Below, piece after piece: positions 44,121-53,579 of a DNA stretch of 64,000 bases. The position numbers and the translations under genes are program-made. How positions within the stretch are numbered: the first letter of the stretch is position 1; each line of letters begins with the position of its first letter. The DNA is from Viridibacillus arenosi (GTDB taxonomy: Bacteria > Bacillota > Bacilli > Bacillales_A > Planococcaceae), in NCBI RefSeq assembly GCF_001955655.1, contig NZ_MSPW01000002.1, forward strand, positions 496,001 to 560,000. Reading direction: 5' to 3'. The notes below the pieces were generated by a model, which worked only from the letters and a program-made list of their open reading frames with translations, searched no databases and was not told the origin of the DNA.

Positions 44121-45305
44121 ATGAGAGCAGTAATGGATCAAAGGAAATGGCATTGGTTGGACTATGTTCTATTTCTCATTCGTACAATATGGATTACGAA
44201 TATTGGCTACGTGATATTCATAGGTACGACAGGTTTGAACAAGTGGATTTTACTTTTGTGGGCTATTAGTTTATACATAATACCTCACCTATTTTATAGG
44301 CCCGGGCTTATAAAATTCCCAAAGTATGTATTTGCCGAGGTATTGCTAACGGGTTCAGCGTTTATTTACCTATCGATCCAATATGAAATATCAGAGACTT
44401 ACGGTTTTCTATTCTTGCCTATGCTTACTGTAGCTTATGCTTGTCAAGTGAAGCCGTTAATTTGGTTAGGACCTTTCTTATATATTTCTATTTTTTTTGC
44501 TGGCACATTGGCCGGCGATCTCTTCGCTGATGAGGGTTTCTTTGCTCGCTTTATTGATACAACTATTTTTTATGGTATCGGGTTATGTTTAGGAAGGATG
44601 ACCATTGTCAATAACGCCAATAAAACGTTAATTGCTTCTATTGAGGAAAAAAATGAGGACTTGGAATATTACTCAAAAAAGATTGAGGAACTGACGATTA
44701 AGGAAGAACGAAATAGAGTTTCACAAGATTTGCATGATACAGTAGGCCATATTTTCACATCAGTCATAACGAGTTTAGATGCTCTTCCTTTTCGATATCG
44801 GGCAGATAAAATAGAAGCAGAAAAAAATATAAAAGAGATTTCGGATTTAGCACGAGATGGATTGCATGATGTGAGAAAGACAATTCACCAGATGTCGCCC
44901 ATGACTCATCAAACACTTATTGAATCTGTACAAGAATTGATTGTTGATTTTATGAAACATACATCAACGGATATAAAACTGATTGTCGAAGGAGAAGCGA
45001 CCAAAGTCGGCGAAAGGATAAAGTTTGCCATTATTCGTTGTATACAAGAAGGGCTTACAAATGCGAAAAAACATGGGCAGGCTACCATTATTAATGTAAC
45101 TATTTCGTTTAATCAAAAAGAATTGATTGTTCTCATTGAAGATAATGGAATGGGCTTTAGTGAATTGCATTTAGGGTTTGGCTTACGTTCAATGAAAGAT
45201 CGAATATCGGCATTGGCAGGTACAGTGGAATTTTATTCGAAATTGAATGCTGGTATGAGGATAACGTGTCACATACCTACGGCAAAGGAAGTGTCATTAT
45301 CATGA
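44121..45305 (+). CDS. Sensor histidine kinase, NarL/DesK type
   Basis: A 394-residue membrane kinase with five to six N-terminal helices (about 10-165), a short coiled coil, the HisKA_3 dimerisation motif ERNRVSQDLHDTVGHIF with phospho-acceptor histidine near 204, and a HATPase domain with EGLTNAKKHGQ and GFGLRSMKDR. The helices lack a large outside domain, so the signal is probably sensed in the membrane. It overlaps the response regulator by 4 bases (ATGA). The target genes are not known. Confidence 0.92.
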   Translation: MRAVMDQRKWHWLDYVLFLIRTIWITNIGYVIFIGTTGLNKWILLLWAISLYIIPHLFYRPGLIKFPKYVFAEVLLTGSAFIYLSIQYEISETYGFLFLPMLTVAYACQVKPLIWLGPFLYISIFFAGTLAGDLFADEGFFARFIDTTIFYGIGLCLGRMTIVNNANKTLIASIEEKNEDLEYYSKKIEELTIKEERNRVSQDLHDTVGHIFTSVITSLDALPFRYRADKIEAEKNIKEISDLARDGLHDVRKTIHQMSPMTHQTLIESVQELIVDFMKHTSTDIKLIVEGEATKVGERIKFAIIRCIQEGLTNAKKHGQATIINVTISFNQKELIVLIEDNGMGFSELHLGFGLRSMKDRISALAGTVEFYSKLNAGMRITCHIPTAKEVSLS

Positions 45306-45976
45306 TAAAAGCGGCAATCGTCGAAGATCAAGAGATTTTAAGAAAGAGCTTAAAAATTGTGATTGAAAGCATTTCTGACATTGAGATTATTGGAACTGCG
45401 GAAAATGGAGAGAAGGCCATTGCTTTATGTGAAAGGGAAAATATTGATATTCTTCTAATGGATATTCAAATGCCGGTGATGGATGGTGTAAAGGCGACAG
45501 AAGAAATTAAAAAACGATGGCCCAATATAAAAATTATTATACTTACTACTTTTCAAGATGTTACACACGTTTTGAATGCCTTAAATGCTGGTGCAGAGGG
45601 TTACATATTAAAGGCTGTTGATCCTGAATTTTTGGTTCAGGGAATTAAAATGGTGTATCACGGAGGTTCCCTCATTCCTCAACAATTAGCAAAAGAGGTG
45701 TTTGGTCAGATACAATCAACTAAAAACGAACACTCGAAACAACTTGACCATAACTCTATGAAAAACCCATATGAATTAAATAATCAAGAATTAAAAGTAT
45801 TAAAATGTTTAACTCAAAGATTATCCAATAAAGACATTTCAGAAAAGATGTTTCTTTCAGTCGGAACTGTGAAAAATTATGTCTCTAACATTTATTCGAA
45901 ATTAAATGTAAAAAACAGATCCTCAGCTATTATGAAAGCAATAGAAGAGAGTCTTATAGAAGATAAGAAATATTGA
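45302..45976 (+). CDS. Response regulator, NarL/LuxR type
   Basis: A receiver domain with acidic pocket VEDQE near the N-terminus and phospho-acceptor aspartate in LLMDIQMPVMD, followed by a LuxR-type helix-turn-helix (LNNQELKVLKCLTQRLSNKD, then SVGTVKNYVSNIYSKL). The length is about 224 residues. I start at MIKAAIVED, whose ATG overlaps the kinase stop. It is the partner of the upstream kinase. A very strong terminator follows. Confidence 0.94.
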   Translation: MIKAAIVEDQEILRKSLKIVIESISDIEIIGTAENGEKAIALCERENIDILLMDIQMPVMDGVKATEEIKKRWPNIKIIILTTFQDVTHVLNALNAGAEGYILKAVDPEFLVQGIKMVYHGGSLIPQQLAKEVFGQIQSTKNEHSKQLDHNSMKNPYELNNQELKVLKCLTQRLSNKDISEKMFLSVGTVKNYVSNIYSKLNVKNRSSAIMKAIEESLIEDKKY

Positions 45977-45983
45977 AGTAAGA

Positions 45984-46027
45984 GAGTGAAGACAAAGTTA
46001 AATTAACTTTGTCTTCACTCTTTTTTA
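45984..46027 (+). terminator. Terminator of the two-component operon
   Basis: A perfect 16-bp stem (GAGTGAAGACAAAGTT and its complement) around a 5-base loop, then TTTTTT. Confidence 0.95.
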
Positions 46028-46446
46028 ATCGCAACGAACTGAAACGTTATTTTGAATTTGTTTACTTCATGGGCAATTCATAAGGTCCACCATTCAAAAA
46101 AGCTTACGTGAATCGCCTATTAGATTATAGCCAATCGTCATAATTAGTCATTTTTTTTAAATAGTTATGACTTATTAATGACTTATTGACACTACAGTAT
46201 ATGACCTTTCATCTGTAGAGTAGAAATATGAAATGAAACAGGCATGTTAGTTAGGGAAATCAACTTTCTGCTTTAATAGTAGCGGTGAAAATCAGTTAAT
46301 CAACACGTCTGGAAATGAAATTAATAATAGAGGTCAAAAAGCATGCACAAATCAATACAGTATGTATTTTTGATGAAGTTGGAGAAGACGTAAATAAAGA
46401 TTCGACAATTCAACTTACAAAAAAATGAGAAGAAAGGGAAGAACAG
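46028..46446. other. Intergenic region before an alpha/beta hydrolase
   Basis: No firm gene. TTGACA at about 46186 may be a -35 element, and repeated TTATGACTTATTAATGACTTA lies just upstream. A 37-codon frame from ATG 46315 to TGA 46428 without a ribosome site encodes an acidic peptide and may be a remnant. Confidence 0.4.
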
Positions 46447-47478
46447 ATGAAAACCATAAAGAAGCTAATAAAATATATCGGAGCCATTATTATAATAGGA
46501 CTAATCATTGCACTTTTTTGCCCTACTTGGACTTCGCATATAAAAGGTGATAACAGTATAAGTGCATTAGAACAAGTAGAGATAAATGGAAGTAATCATG
46601 AAATAATGATACGTGGCACTGATAAGGACAATCCTGTTATTATTTTTGTACATGGAGGACCTGGGTGTTCGGAAATACCATATGCAGAAAAATACCAAGA
46701 CTTACTGGAAACTAAATTTACGGTTGTTAATTACGATCAACGAGCAAGTGGAAAATCTTATCATTTTTTTGAGGACTATTCTAATCTTTCTTCAGACTTA
46801 CTGGTGGAGGACTTATTGGCTTTGACGGATTATATATCAGAACGGCTCGGAAAAGAAAAGGTAATACTAATTGGTCATTCTTATGGTACATATATTGGCA
46901 CGCAGGCTGCTCATAAAGCTCCTAATAAGTATGAAGCGTATATTGGTATTGGACAGATGAGTAATCAAGTAGAAAGCGAGATTGAAAGTTTGAACTACGT
47001 TATAAATCAGGCTCGAAAAGCTGGCAATACGGATGATGTTTTGTATTTACAAGGGTTAACTGAAAAAATTGAAAAGGGTGACATGTTTACCCCACGAAAT
47101 TCTGTTATGAAATATGACGGAAGTGTAAGACTCATTGATAACCCCGATGGAGATAACTTAGGTATATTACTCAGTAGCGAGTATAACTTATTAGATCTAA
47201 TCCGTTATAACTGTGGGGTGTCCTATTCTCAAAAGGTTTTGGTAGAGGATATATTTATAAATCCATTACCAACTATCGTAAAGAAACTTGAATTACCTTT
47301 TTATTTTGTCATGGGTAAACATGATTATATGACTACATCAAATCAAGCAAAAAAATATTTTGATATGATTGAAGCTAATAAAAAAGAATTTATTGCTTTT
47401 GAGCAATCGGCTCATTATCCACAATTTGAGGAGAAGGAAGAATTTTATGAATGGATGTGCGATACATTTTTAAAATAA
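46447..47478 (+). CDS. Alpha/beta hydrolase, prolyl aminopeptidase-like, membrane-anchored
   Basis: A 343-residue protein with an N-terminal transmembrane helix (about 7-25). The hydrolase fold has oxyanion loop FVHGGPGCS near 65-73, nucleophile elbow GHSYG near 142-146, and a C-terminal histidine in QSAHYPQFEE. The HGGPG motif is typical of proline iminopeptidase-like enzymes, but the substrate is unknown. The ribosome site AAGAAAGGGAAG precedes the ATG. Confidence 0.85.
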   Translation: MKTIKKLIKYIGAIIIIGLIIALFCPTWTSHIKGDNSISALEQVEINGSNHEIMIRGTDKDNPVIIFVHGGPGCSEIPYAEKYQDLLETKFTVVNYDQRASGKSYHFFEDYSNLSSDLLVEDLLALTDYISERLGKEKVILIGHSYGTYIGTQAAHKAPNKYEAYIGIGQMSNQVESEIESLNYVINQARKAGNTDDVLYLQGLTEKIEKGDMFTPRNSVMKYDGSVRLIDNPDGDNLGILLSSEYNLLDLIRYNCGVSYSQKVLVEDIFINPLPTIVKKLELPFYFVMGKHDYMTTSNQAKKYFDMIEANKKEFIAFEQSAHYPQFEEKEEFYEWMCDTFLK

Positions 47479-47524
47479 ATAGTATAGTTTTTTCTTGAAT
47501 TAGAAGAGATTGTAAATAATTGTA

Positions 47525-47672
47525 CTTAAGCTAACGGGGGATTTAGTCAAGTAGAGCAACGCCTTTAAGATGTTGCTTACTTTTACATTTAAAAGTAAAG
47601 GAATTATTGCCAACTTAATAGAATTATAGACATAAGGGGTGTTTTTACTAAAGCAGCAGTTTAGTTGAAGAA
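47525..47672 (+). repeat. Intergenic repeat copy 8 (split)
   Basis: AAGCTAACGGGGGATTTAGTC and a variant hairpin AGCAACGCC...GATGTTGCTT are followed, after an extra stretch, by CTAAAGCAGCAGTTTAGTTG (47648-47667). The two halves of the unit are pushed apart. Confidence 0.55.
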
Positions 47673-47724
47673 AACTTAACAATAATCGAAAAACAAAAAA
47701 TTTAAAGACAGACAGGAGTTAGAT

Positions 47725-48075
47725 ACGATAATAAAAGGTTTTGGAGGAATATTTTGGAGAACTAAGGACCTTGAGGTTATAAAAAAATGGTACAGTGAAG
47801 TGTTGAAGATTGAAATAGAAAATTGGAATGGGACTGTGATTAAACCCCAATTAGGAAATGAGACTATCTTTTCTTTCTTTACCGAAAATGACAGTTATTT
47901 TCCGACAGAACAACAAGTGATGTTAAATTTCCAAGTACATGATATAAACGAGACTATTAAGCATCTTGAACATATTGGTGTACCTCTTGTAAAGAAAAAA
48001 GAGATTAGTGAATTTGGAAAGTTTATTTGGATTAAAGATCCTGAAGGTCGACTGATCGAGCTTTGGGAGAAATAG
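47725..48075 (+). CDS. VOC (glyoxalase/bleomycin-resistance fold) protein with ACG start position
   Basis: A 116-residue VOC-superfamily protein. The frame IIKGFGGIFWRTKD is a typical VOC opening, and the end has FGKFIWIKDPEGRLIELWE with the metal-binding glutamate. No ATG/GTG/TTG lies at the expected start. ACG (47725-47727) stands six bases after CAGGAG. The first standard start, GTG at 47800, would remove the first strand and the metal-ligand region, so ACG is more likely the start or a mutated ATG. The function is unknown. It follows one repeat copy and precedes another. Confidence 0.7.
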   Translation, partial: TIIKGFGGIFWRTKDLEVIKKWYSEVLKIEIENWNGTVIKPQLGNETIFSFFTENDSYFPTEQQVMLNFQVHDINETIKHLEHIGVPLVKKKEISEFGKFIWIKDPEGRLIELWEK

Positions 48076-48093
48076 CGGGTTGTAATCATTTGC

Positions 48094-48186
48094 TATTAAA
48101 CTGACGGGTGCTTTAGTAGAAGATCTTGGAGCTGTTCAGACAGCTCTTTTTTCTTCTTCAACTAAAGGGGCTGGTTAGTTGAAGAA
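48094..48186 (+). repeat. Intergenic repeat copy 9 (well-preserved unit)
   Basis: A near-complete unit. The left part is TTAAACTGACGGGTGCTTTAG. The hairpin GGAGCTGTTCAGACAGCTC is followed by six T. The right palindrome is TTCAACTAA, then AGGGGCT, then GGTTAGTTGAA. The unit is therefore palindrome, terminator-like hairpin, palindrome, about 90 bases. Confidence 0.85.
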
Positions 48187-48329
48187 GAGAAGGGGAGTTT
48201 TTAAGTCGCATTTGAACATTTAAAGTGTATTAAACAAAAATTGTAAGATAAGAACGAGAGGAATGGAATATAAAAGACTTTTACTAAATTACATGTAATA
48301 CAAGCTGATATTATCTTTAATCATCAAAA

Positions 48330-49094
48330 TTATTGATTATCCTTTGAATTAATCTGTTTTGCACAATCTTTGATAGTATTTATGACGACTGTAGGCTCTG
48401 TTAATTGAGGAAAATGTCCGCTTTTTTCAGCGACAATATGTTTGCTATTTTTAGACAATGAAAGATATTCCAATTGATTCTCTACTCGTTTTGTTCGAAC
48501 TTCCTCTGGTATCATTCGATTTTCCTTTCCACCTGTAACAATAAATACAGGTATTTCGGGAAAAATCTTTATTTGTTGTATTTGATTCACAGTATCTTTC
48601 ACATAATTAACTTCATCAAATTGTTTATGTGAAGACAACGAATCAAACATTTTGAACAATTTGTTTATAGTTTTTACTGTATTACCTTGGTATTCATTTA
48701 GGCTTAAATCTTTAGGATGGCTAGATTCTAAAAAAACTATTCCAGCTACCTCGTTCGGATAAAGTCGAGCAAACAAATTTACATATAATCCGCCTAATGA
48801 ATGTCCAACTAATAATAATGGAGGTTCAATCCCCGCTATAGTAAGTGCTTCATGAAGAGTTTTTACTATCGTTGTACCATCTTGTGATTCGTTTGGTTTA
48901 TCACTGCCACCAACTCCAAACCGATTATAAGAAAATACAGTAAAATATTCTGAAATTTCTGTTAGTATTTTCATCCAACCTTCAATAGGACCTGCCCCAC
49001 CATTGATTAAAACTATATTTGGTTTACCATTTCCACTAATATTATATTGTAACTTCCCTTTTGATGTTTTCATTTCATATTTCTCTATTTTCAA
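48330..49094 (-). CDS. Alpha/beta hydrolase
   Basis: A 254-residue soluble hydrolase with nucleophile elbow GHSLGG near 100-105, an early loop INGGAGPIEGW, FGVGGSDKP, a catalytic-type acidic residue after FIVTGGKE, and a C-terminal histidine in EKSGHFPQLTEP. The substrate is unknown. Upstream on the same strand (about 49118-49225) a decayed frame encodes VGEGIIEIQREYVNKPIIK and ends in TAA, the tail of a lost gene. Confidence 0.85.
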   Translation of the reverse strand: MKIEKYEMKTSKGKLQYNISGNGKPNIVLINGGAGPIEGWMKILTEISEYFTVFSYNRFGVGGSDKPNESQDGTTIVKTLHEALTIAGIEPPLLLVGHSLGGLYVNLFARLYPNEVAGIVFLESSHPKDLSLNEYQGNTVKTINKLFKMFDSLSSHKQFDEVNYVKDTVNQIQQIKIFPEIPVFIVTGGKENRMIPEEVRTKRVENQLEYLSLSKNSKHIVAEKSGHFPQLTEPTVVINTIKDCAKQINSKDNQ

Positions 49095-49618
49095 TAATTA
49101 CACCACACTTCATCAAATTATTCTTTTAACTTTATTTTAATAATTGGTTTATTAACATATTCTCGTTGGATTTCTATAATTCCTTCTCCCACTAACTGTG
49201 GATTGAAAATAAAGTTCTTAGTATGTCAAGGGGTGCTGTGGTTAAAGATTATTAAGTTGCATAGGCAATTCTTTTTTCCTTTCTTGAACTAGCGGGGGCT
49301 TTAGTAGAAGATCTTTGAGCTGTTCAGACAGCTCTTTTTTTATTCAACTAACTGGGCAGATTAGTTTAACAAAAAAGGCTATTGAATGACGTTCTTTTTT
49401 GTATAGGAACCGGAACAGGGGACATTTAAGCGTAGATAGGATGTAAGAGTGATAAAACATCGGGGGTTGTTAAGACGCTAACGAAAGAGTTATTGAAAAG
49501 AATTTGAAAAACTATTGATGTTGCCAAAATAAAAATTCCCATATTATACATATTTATTTTCATCTTATTTCACATTTATCTTGTAAAATTATCTCTAATT
49601 GGAGGGAGAGAATAAAAT
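49095..49618. other. Intergenic region with gene tail and double repeat
   Basis: It holds the minus-strand gene-tail remnant at about 49118-49225 and two repeat copies in tandem (copy 10, 49225-49370). A further 250 bases before nosL show no gene. Confidence 0.55.
49225..49370 (+). repeat. Intergenic repeat copy 10 (tandem pair)
   Basis: A degenerate unit (AAGGGGTGCTG, hairpin AAGTTGCATAGGCAATTC with T-run) is followed directly by a good unit: GAACTAGCGGGGGCTTTAG, GAGCTGTTCAGACAGCTC with T-run, and TTCAACTAACTGGGCAGATTAG. Confidence 0.75.
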
Positions 49619-50272
49619 ATGAAAAAACAATTAGCCTTAACAGTTGTCATTGCGGCAGCCCTACTTGGTGCATGTGGTCAAGAAGACAATAAAACTACAG
49701 GTAAAAGTACCACATCAGAAAGTATATCAACAAAACAAAGCACTGTGGATTCTGAAACTACTACCAATGCAGTAGAAGATCATTTGCATGAACCAACAAA
49801 AGATACGGTATGTGAATTTTGCAATATGAAAGTTTATGAAATAGATCATGAAATGGGAGCATTTTCAGCACAAGGCATTAAAGAAGATGGATCAGGTGTT
49901 TTCTTTGACGATGTGGGTTGTATGCTAAATCAAGAACGTAAAGATGGATTAGAGTTAGAAAAGTTTGTACGTGATAATAATTCAAAAGATTGGTTAAAAC
50001 TAGAGGATGCCGTTATTGTGAAAGCGGACATTAAAACACCAATGAATTATGGTTACGCCTATTTCAAAGATCAAGAAAGTGCGGATATCTTTATCGCAGG
50101 AAATGATAGCTCAAAAGTAGTAGCGCTATCAGATGTTGATAAAGTTTCAAATGATCGTTACAAGAAAATGAAAGATCGTCATTCTAGTAAATCGAAGAAT
50201 ATGGATATGGATTCAGAATCAGGAGATAGTGAATCGATGGATATGGACATGAAATCAGAGGATAGTCACTAA
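49619..50272 (+). CDS. nosL: NosL-like lipoprotein with methionine/aspartate-rich tail
   Basis: A 217-residue lipoprotein. The signal peptide ends at lipobox LLGAC (Cys19), a Ser/Thr-rich linker follows, and the NosL domain carries the copper-binding-type CEFCNM (near 65-70) and FFDDVGCMLN. The tail has repeated MDMD motifs near 199-213 that could bind metal. NosL is a copper chaperone for nitrous oxide reductase. It heads an operon with nosD, a second nosL, nosY and nosF. The ribosome site GGAGGGAG is good. Confidence 0.88.
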   Translation: MKKQLALTVVIAAALLGACGQEDNKTTGKSTTSESISTKQSTVDSETTTNAVEDHLHEPTKDTVCEFCNMKVYEIDHEMGAFSAQGIKEDGSGVFFDDVGCMLNQERKDGLELEKFVRDNNSKDWLKLEDAVIVKADIKTPMNYGYAYFKDQESADIFIAGNDSSKVVALSDVDKVSNDRYKKMKDRHSSKSKNMDMDSESGDSESMDMDMKSEDSH

Positions 50273-50282
50273 CCGTATGCAT

Positions 50283-50312
50283 AAAGGGCTGGAGGAGACT
50301 CTAGCCTTTTTG
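50283..50312 (+). terminator. Hairpin with T-run between nosL and nosD
   Basis: AAAGGGCTGGAG / CTCTAGCCTTTTT. It may be a partial terminator that lowers expression of the downstream genes. Confidence 0.7.
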
Positions 50313-50333
50313 TTGTTAAATGGAGGTGGAAAG

Positions 50334-51623
50334 ATGAAACATCTGTGTACAATACTATACTATTTTGTTTTGTTATGGCTCATTTTCGCAATGCCTGCTA
50401 AAGCAGATCAGCTAACTTTACAGGAACAAATCGATGGGACACCAGCCGGTAGCGTGCTAGTACTTGAGGATGGTGTTTATACAGGACAGATTACTATTAC
50501 TAAACCAATTACATTAAGGGGTTCCAAACATACCATGCTAGAGGGCAATGGGAAAGAATCATTAATGAAGATTGAAAATGTGCAAAATGTAACGTTAGAA
50601 AATATTAATATTGCCGATGCCCATGTAGGCATTGTCGTGAAAAATACTTCGCAAGTAAATTTACACAATGTACAGCTTCAAAATGTTTGGAGCGGTGTAC
50701 AAATTCATAATTCTAAGCACGTGGTAGTAAATAATTTAAAAATTAAAGGAATTAATGGGCATTATTCGAAAAAAGGAAATGGTCTGGATGTGTTTAACAG
50801 TAACGATTTAACTATTTCAAATAACAAAGTGCAAGACGTACAGGATGGTTTTTATATTGAAAAGGCTCAGGCAATCAAACTGACAGATAACGCTATTAAA
50901 AATAGTCGTTATGGCATCCACTTTATGTATACTGAAGATGCACTTGCCGAACAGAACGATTTCAATCAAAATGTGACGGGTATTATGCTCATGATGACGG
51001 AAGATGCGCAGTTACAAAACAATCATGTGACAGAGCAAAATGGCTTGAATGGTTCTGGAATGGTGCTGTTTGAAGCAAAAAATATCGACGTTCTTTATAA
51101 CCATTTCCAGAATAATAGAACAGCCCTATCTACACAAAAACTAGCGACTTCAACGGTGGAGTATAATACATTCCAGATGAATCAAACCGCAATTGAACTC
51201 CTTCGTTCTAACAAGGAGAACACCGTATATGCAAATGACTTTGTGGGTAATATTGTTAATTTACGGTCCGATGGAACCAGTAGTAGCATTTCTCAAAATT
51301 ACTACGATGATTATGATGGCATAGATTTTGACGACAATGGTATTGGTGATAGTCCTTATGTGGCATTGCAAAGCTTTGGGCAATGGATGGTGCGCAAGCC
51401 CAGTTATCAATATTTCATCGAATCACCAAGTGTAGTGCTATTAAATAAAATGGATCGCCAAACCAATGCAATAGAAACTGAGCAATTAGTAGATAAAGAA
51501 CCGATGATGTATAGTGCTCAAAAAGCGACAACTGAAGGGAATATACAACTGTGGCAAGTAGTTACCGGTCTTACAGGACTAGTGCTCGGATTATGGTTAT
51601 GGAGAAAGGAAGCAAGTGTATGA
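50334..51623 (+). CDS. nosD: NosD-like periplasmic beta-helix protein
   Basis: An exported right-handed beta-helix protein of 429 residues that works with the NosFY transporter in metal-site assembly of nitrous oxide reductase. A signal peptide (about 1-22) is followed by many parallel beta-helix repeats (for example VTLENINIADAHVGIVVKN), GIHFMYTED near 205, and a C-terminal transmembrane helix (LWQVVTGLTGLVLGLWLW). I start at MKHLCTIL, behind TGGAGGTGG. The stop overlaps the second nosL by 4 bases. Confidence 0.92.
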   Translation: MKHLCTILYYFVLLWLIFAMPAKADQLTLQEQIDGTPAGSVLVLEDGVYTGQITITKPITLRGSKHTMLEGNGKESLMKIENVQNVTLENINIADAHVGIVVKNTSQVNLHNVQLQNVWSGVQIHNSKHVVVNNLKIKGINGHYSKKGNGLDVFNSNDLTISNNKVQDVQDGFYIEKAQAIKLTDNAIKNSRYGIHFMYTEDALAEQNDFNQNVTGIMLMMTEDAQLQNNHVTEQNGLNGSGMVLFEAKNIDVLYNHFQNNRTALSTQKLATSTVEYNTFQMNQTAIELLRSNKENTVYANDFVGNIVNLRSDGTSSSISQNYYDDYDGIDFDDNGIGDSPYVALQSFGQWMVRKPSYQYFIESPSVVLLNKMDRQTNAIETEQLVDKEPMMYSAQKATTEGNIQLWQVVTGLTGLVLGLWLWRKEASV

Positions 51624-52075
51624 AGAAAAGAGGGTTAGTTGTCTTATTAGCTGCAGTCTTATTATTACAAGCTTGTAGTAATAAAGACTTTAAACCGCGT
51701 GGAATCGTTAGTGAAACGGATGTCTGTAAGGTGTGCAATATGAGTATTGTGCATGAAGAATATGCCGGACAAATTGCCTTATCGAATGGGGACTATGAAA
51801 TGTTTGATGATCTAGGTTGTTTGATTGAATATATGAAGAATCTGAACAAAGGCGATGTTGGTAAAGCCTTTATCAAAGATGAGGGCGAAAAGAATTGGGT
51901 CGATGTTAAAACAGCTTCATACGTGTATGACAAAGATATTTGGACACCGATGTCATATGGCGTCATTGCCTTTGAATCTAAAGATTCAGCACAACAATAT
52001 ATCGATAAAGTAGGCAAAGGGCAATTGCTGAGCTACTCTGATTTAGATTCATTTAAATGGGGTGTCCATCATTGA
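51620..52075 (+). CDS. nosL: Second NosL-like lipoprotein
   Basis: A 151-residue lipoprotein. The signal peptide has lipobox LLQAC (Cys19). The NosL domain carries VCKVCNM near 34-40, FDDLGC and WTPMSYG. It lacks the extra tail of the upstream copy. The ATG overlaps the nosD stop, and the stop overlaps the nosY start, so all are tightly coupled. Two NosL proteins in one operon may serve different steps of copper transfer, which is inference. Confidence 0.9.
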   Translation: MKKRGLVVLLAAVLLLQACSNKDFKPRGIVSETDVCKVCNMSIVHEEYAGQIALSNGDYEMFDDLGCLIEYMKNLNKGDVGKAFIKDEGEKNWVDVKTASYVYDKDIWTPMSYGVIAFESKDSAQQYIDKVGKGQLLSYSDLDSFKWGVHH

Positions 52076-52887
52076 TTAACGGACTTTTCATACGTCTTGA
52101 ATGGAAGCAAATGCTCCGAAGTCGTTGGATGCAACTAGTGGCTGTATTATTTGTTTTTGTCTTCGCAGCGATATCGATAATACAGCAAATTGCTTTACCT
52201 GATATGAATAATTTCACCAGACAAACAGCTAGCTTCTTAAATTTACTCCTATTCCTATTGCCTCTGTTCATCTTAACAATTGGAAGTATGGGGATAGCGA
52301 ATGATTTGGAATCAGGCTGGTTCTCATTATTAAAAACATATCCAATGACAATAAAGAATTATATTTTTGGGAAGTATGTGGCACTACTATTATCCTTCAT
52401 GCTCATTTTACTATTGGCTTTTAGCATTGTATTAGGCATGAGTAGTTTAGCAGGTCAAGTTCATTTGCCACTTGTCTTCGTTGGCTTATCCAGTGTAACA
52501 ATCCTAATTTTTTCAGCGTTAGCGATTGTTTGCGGGGTTGTGGCCAAAAGTCGTCTACATGCGTTAGCGTTGTCGCTTCTAGCTTGGGCATTTGCATTGT
52601 TACTGTTGTCTTATGCGTTAATGGCAGTGGGTACAGTAGTAGCTGGTCATACTTTACAAAAGTTAACAATTGTAATGATTCATTTAAATCCAGCCGAATG
52701 GATTCGTTTTGGCTATTTCATCTTTTCTGGACAACATTCAGTTCTTGGTCCTTCTTTTTATGAATTCACTGAATTTTATAGCTCGCTGGCAGGTCTTGTT
52801 GTATATGTCCTAGTAACGATTTGTTGGATCGTATTGCCTTTATTGTTTGCTGGGTTTTTATTACGTAGAAAGGGGGACCAAGTATGA
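52072..52887 (+). CDS. nosY: NosY-like ABC transporter permease
   Basis: A 271-residue polytopic membrane protein with about six helices, starting near LIRLEWKQMLRSRW. It is the membrane part of the NosDFY complex. I use the TTG start that overlaps the nosL stop, with GGGGTG upstream. An ATG five codons earlier in the same frame is possible. The stop overlaps the ATPase gene by 4 bases. Confidence 0.88.
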   Translation: MINGLFIRLEWKQMLRSRWMQLVAVLFVFVFAAISIIQQIALPDMNNFTRQTASFLNLLLFLLPLFILTIGSMGIANDLESGWFSLLKTYPMTIKNYIFGKYVALLLSFMLILLLAFSIVLGMSSLAGQVHLPLVFVGLSSVTILIFSALAIVCGVVAKSRLHALALSLLAWAFALLLLSYALMAVGTVVAGHTLQKLTIVMIHLNPAEWIRFGYFIFSGQHSVLGPSFYEFTEFYSSLAGLVVYVLVTICWIVLPLLFAGFLLRRKGDQV

Positions 52888-53579
52888 TTGTAGAAGGTAA
52901 GTCTTTAGTAAAAAAATATTCCGAGCATCAAGGCTTGTTAGATGCGTCTTTTACCTTAAGTGAAGGACGTATTATTGCGTTAGCTGGTGGTAATGGTGCA
53001 GGAAAAAGTACGTTAATCCGATTACTCATTGGTGAAGAACAGCCAAATGGCGGAGAACTTCATTGGGCTAGTGTGCCTTCTATTCGTTATATGCCAGATG
53101 ATGTGAATTTTCCCCCAGCACTCACTGCTGAGGAAATTTTACAATTACTAGGCAGTTTGAAAAAGGAGTCAGCAAAAGAGCGTGAAAAAGTGTTGAAACG
53201 AGTAGGACTGTGGGATTTTCGTAAGCAAAGAGTGAGCCAATTTTCAAAAGGGATGCGCCAGCGTTTAAATTTGGCACAAAGCTTATTAGGTAAAGAACAG
53301 TTACTTATTATGGATGAACCGACAAATGGTTTGGATATACTGTGGATTGCTGAGCTAAAACAAATTTTACAAGAACAAAAAGAACAAGGTAAAACGGTAC
53401 TTTTTTCAACGCATTTATTGTCATTCGCAGAGGAGCTAGCTGATGATATACTTCTCATACATAATGGAAGAGTGCTTATGAATGGAGCTATTCAAGATGT
53501 TCTGTCAGAAACATCTTGTGAACATTTAGAGGAGCTATTTATGCAGAAAATTGGGCTAGATAAAGCCGCGAAACGTTGA
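52884..53579 (+). CDS. nosF: NosF-like ABC transporter ATPase
   Basis: A 231-residue ABC ATPase with Walker A GGNGAGKST near 35-43, the signature FSKGMRQRLN near 127-136, and Walker B LLIMDEPTNGLD near 147-158. Energises the NosDFY complex. The last gene of the operon, with a terminator over its final codons. The nitrous oxide reductase gene nosZ is not in this window. Confidence 0.92.
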   Translation: MIVEGKSLVKKYSEHQGLLDASFTLSEGRIIALAGGNGAGKSTLIRLLIGEEQPNGGELHWASVPSIRYMPDDVNFPPALTAEEILQLLGSLKKESAKEREKVLKRVGLWDFRKQRVSQFSKGMRQRLNLAQSLLGKEQLLIMDEPTNGLDILWIAELKQILQEQKEQGKTVLFSTHLLSFAEELADDILLIHNGRVLMNGAIQDVLSETSCEHLEELFMQKIGLDKAAKR

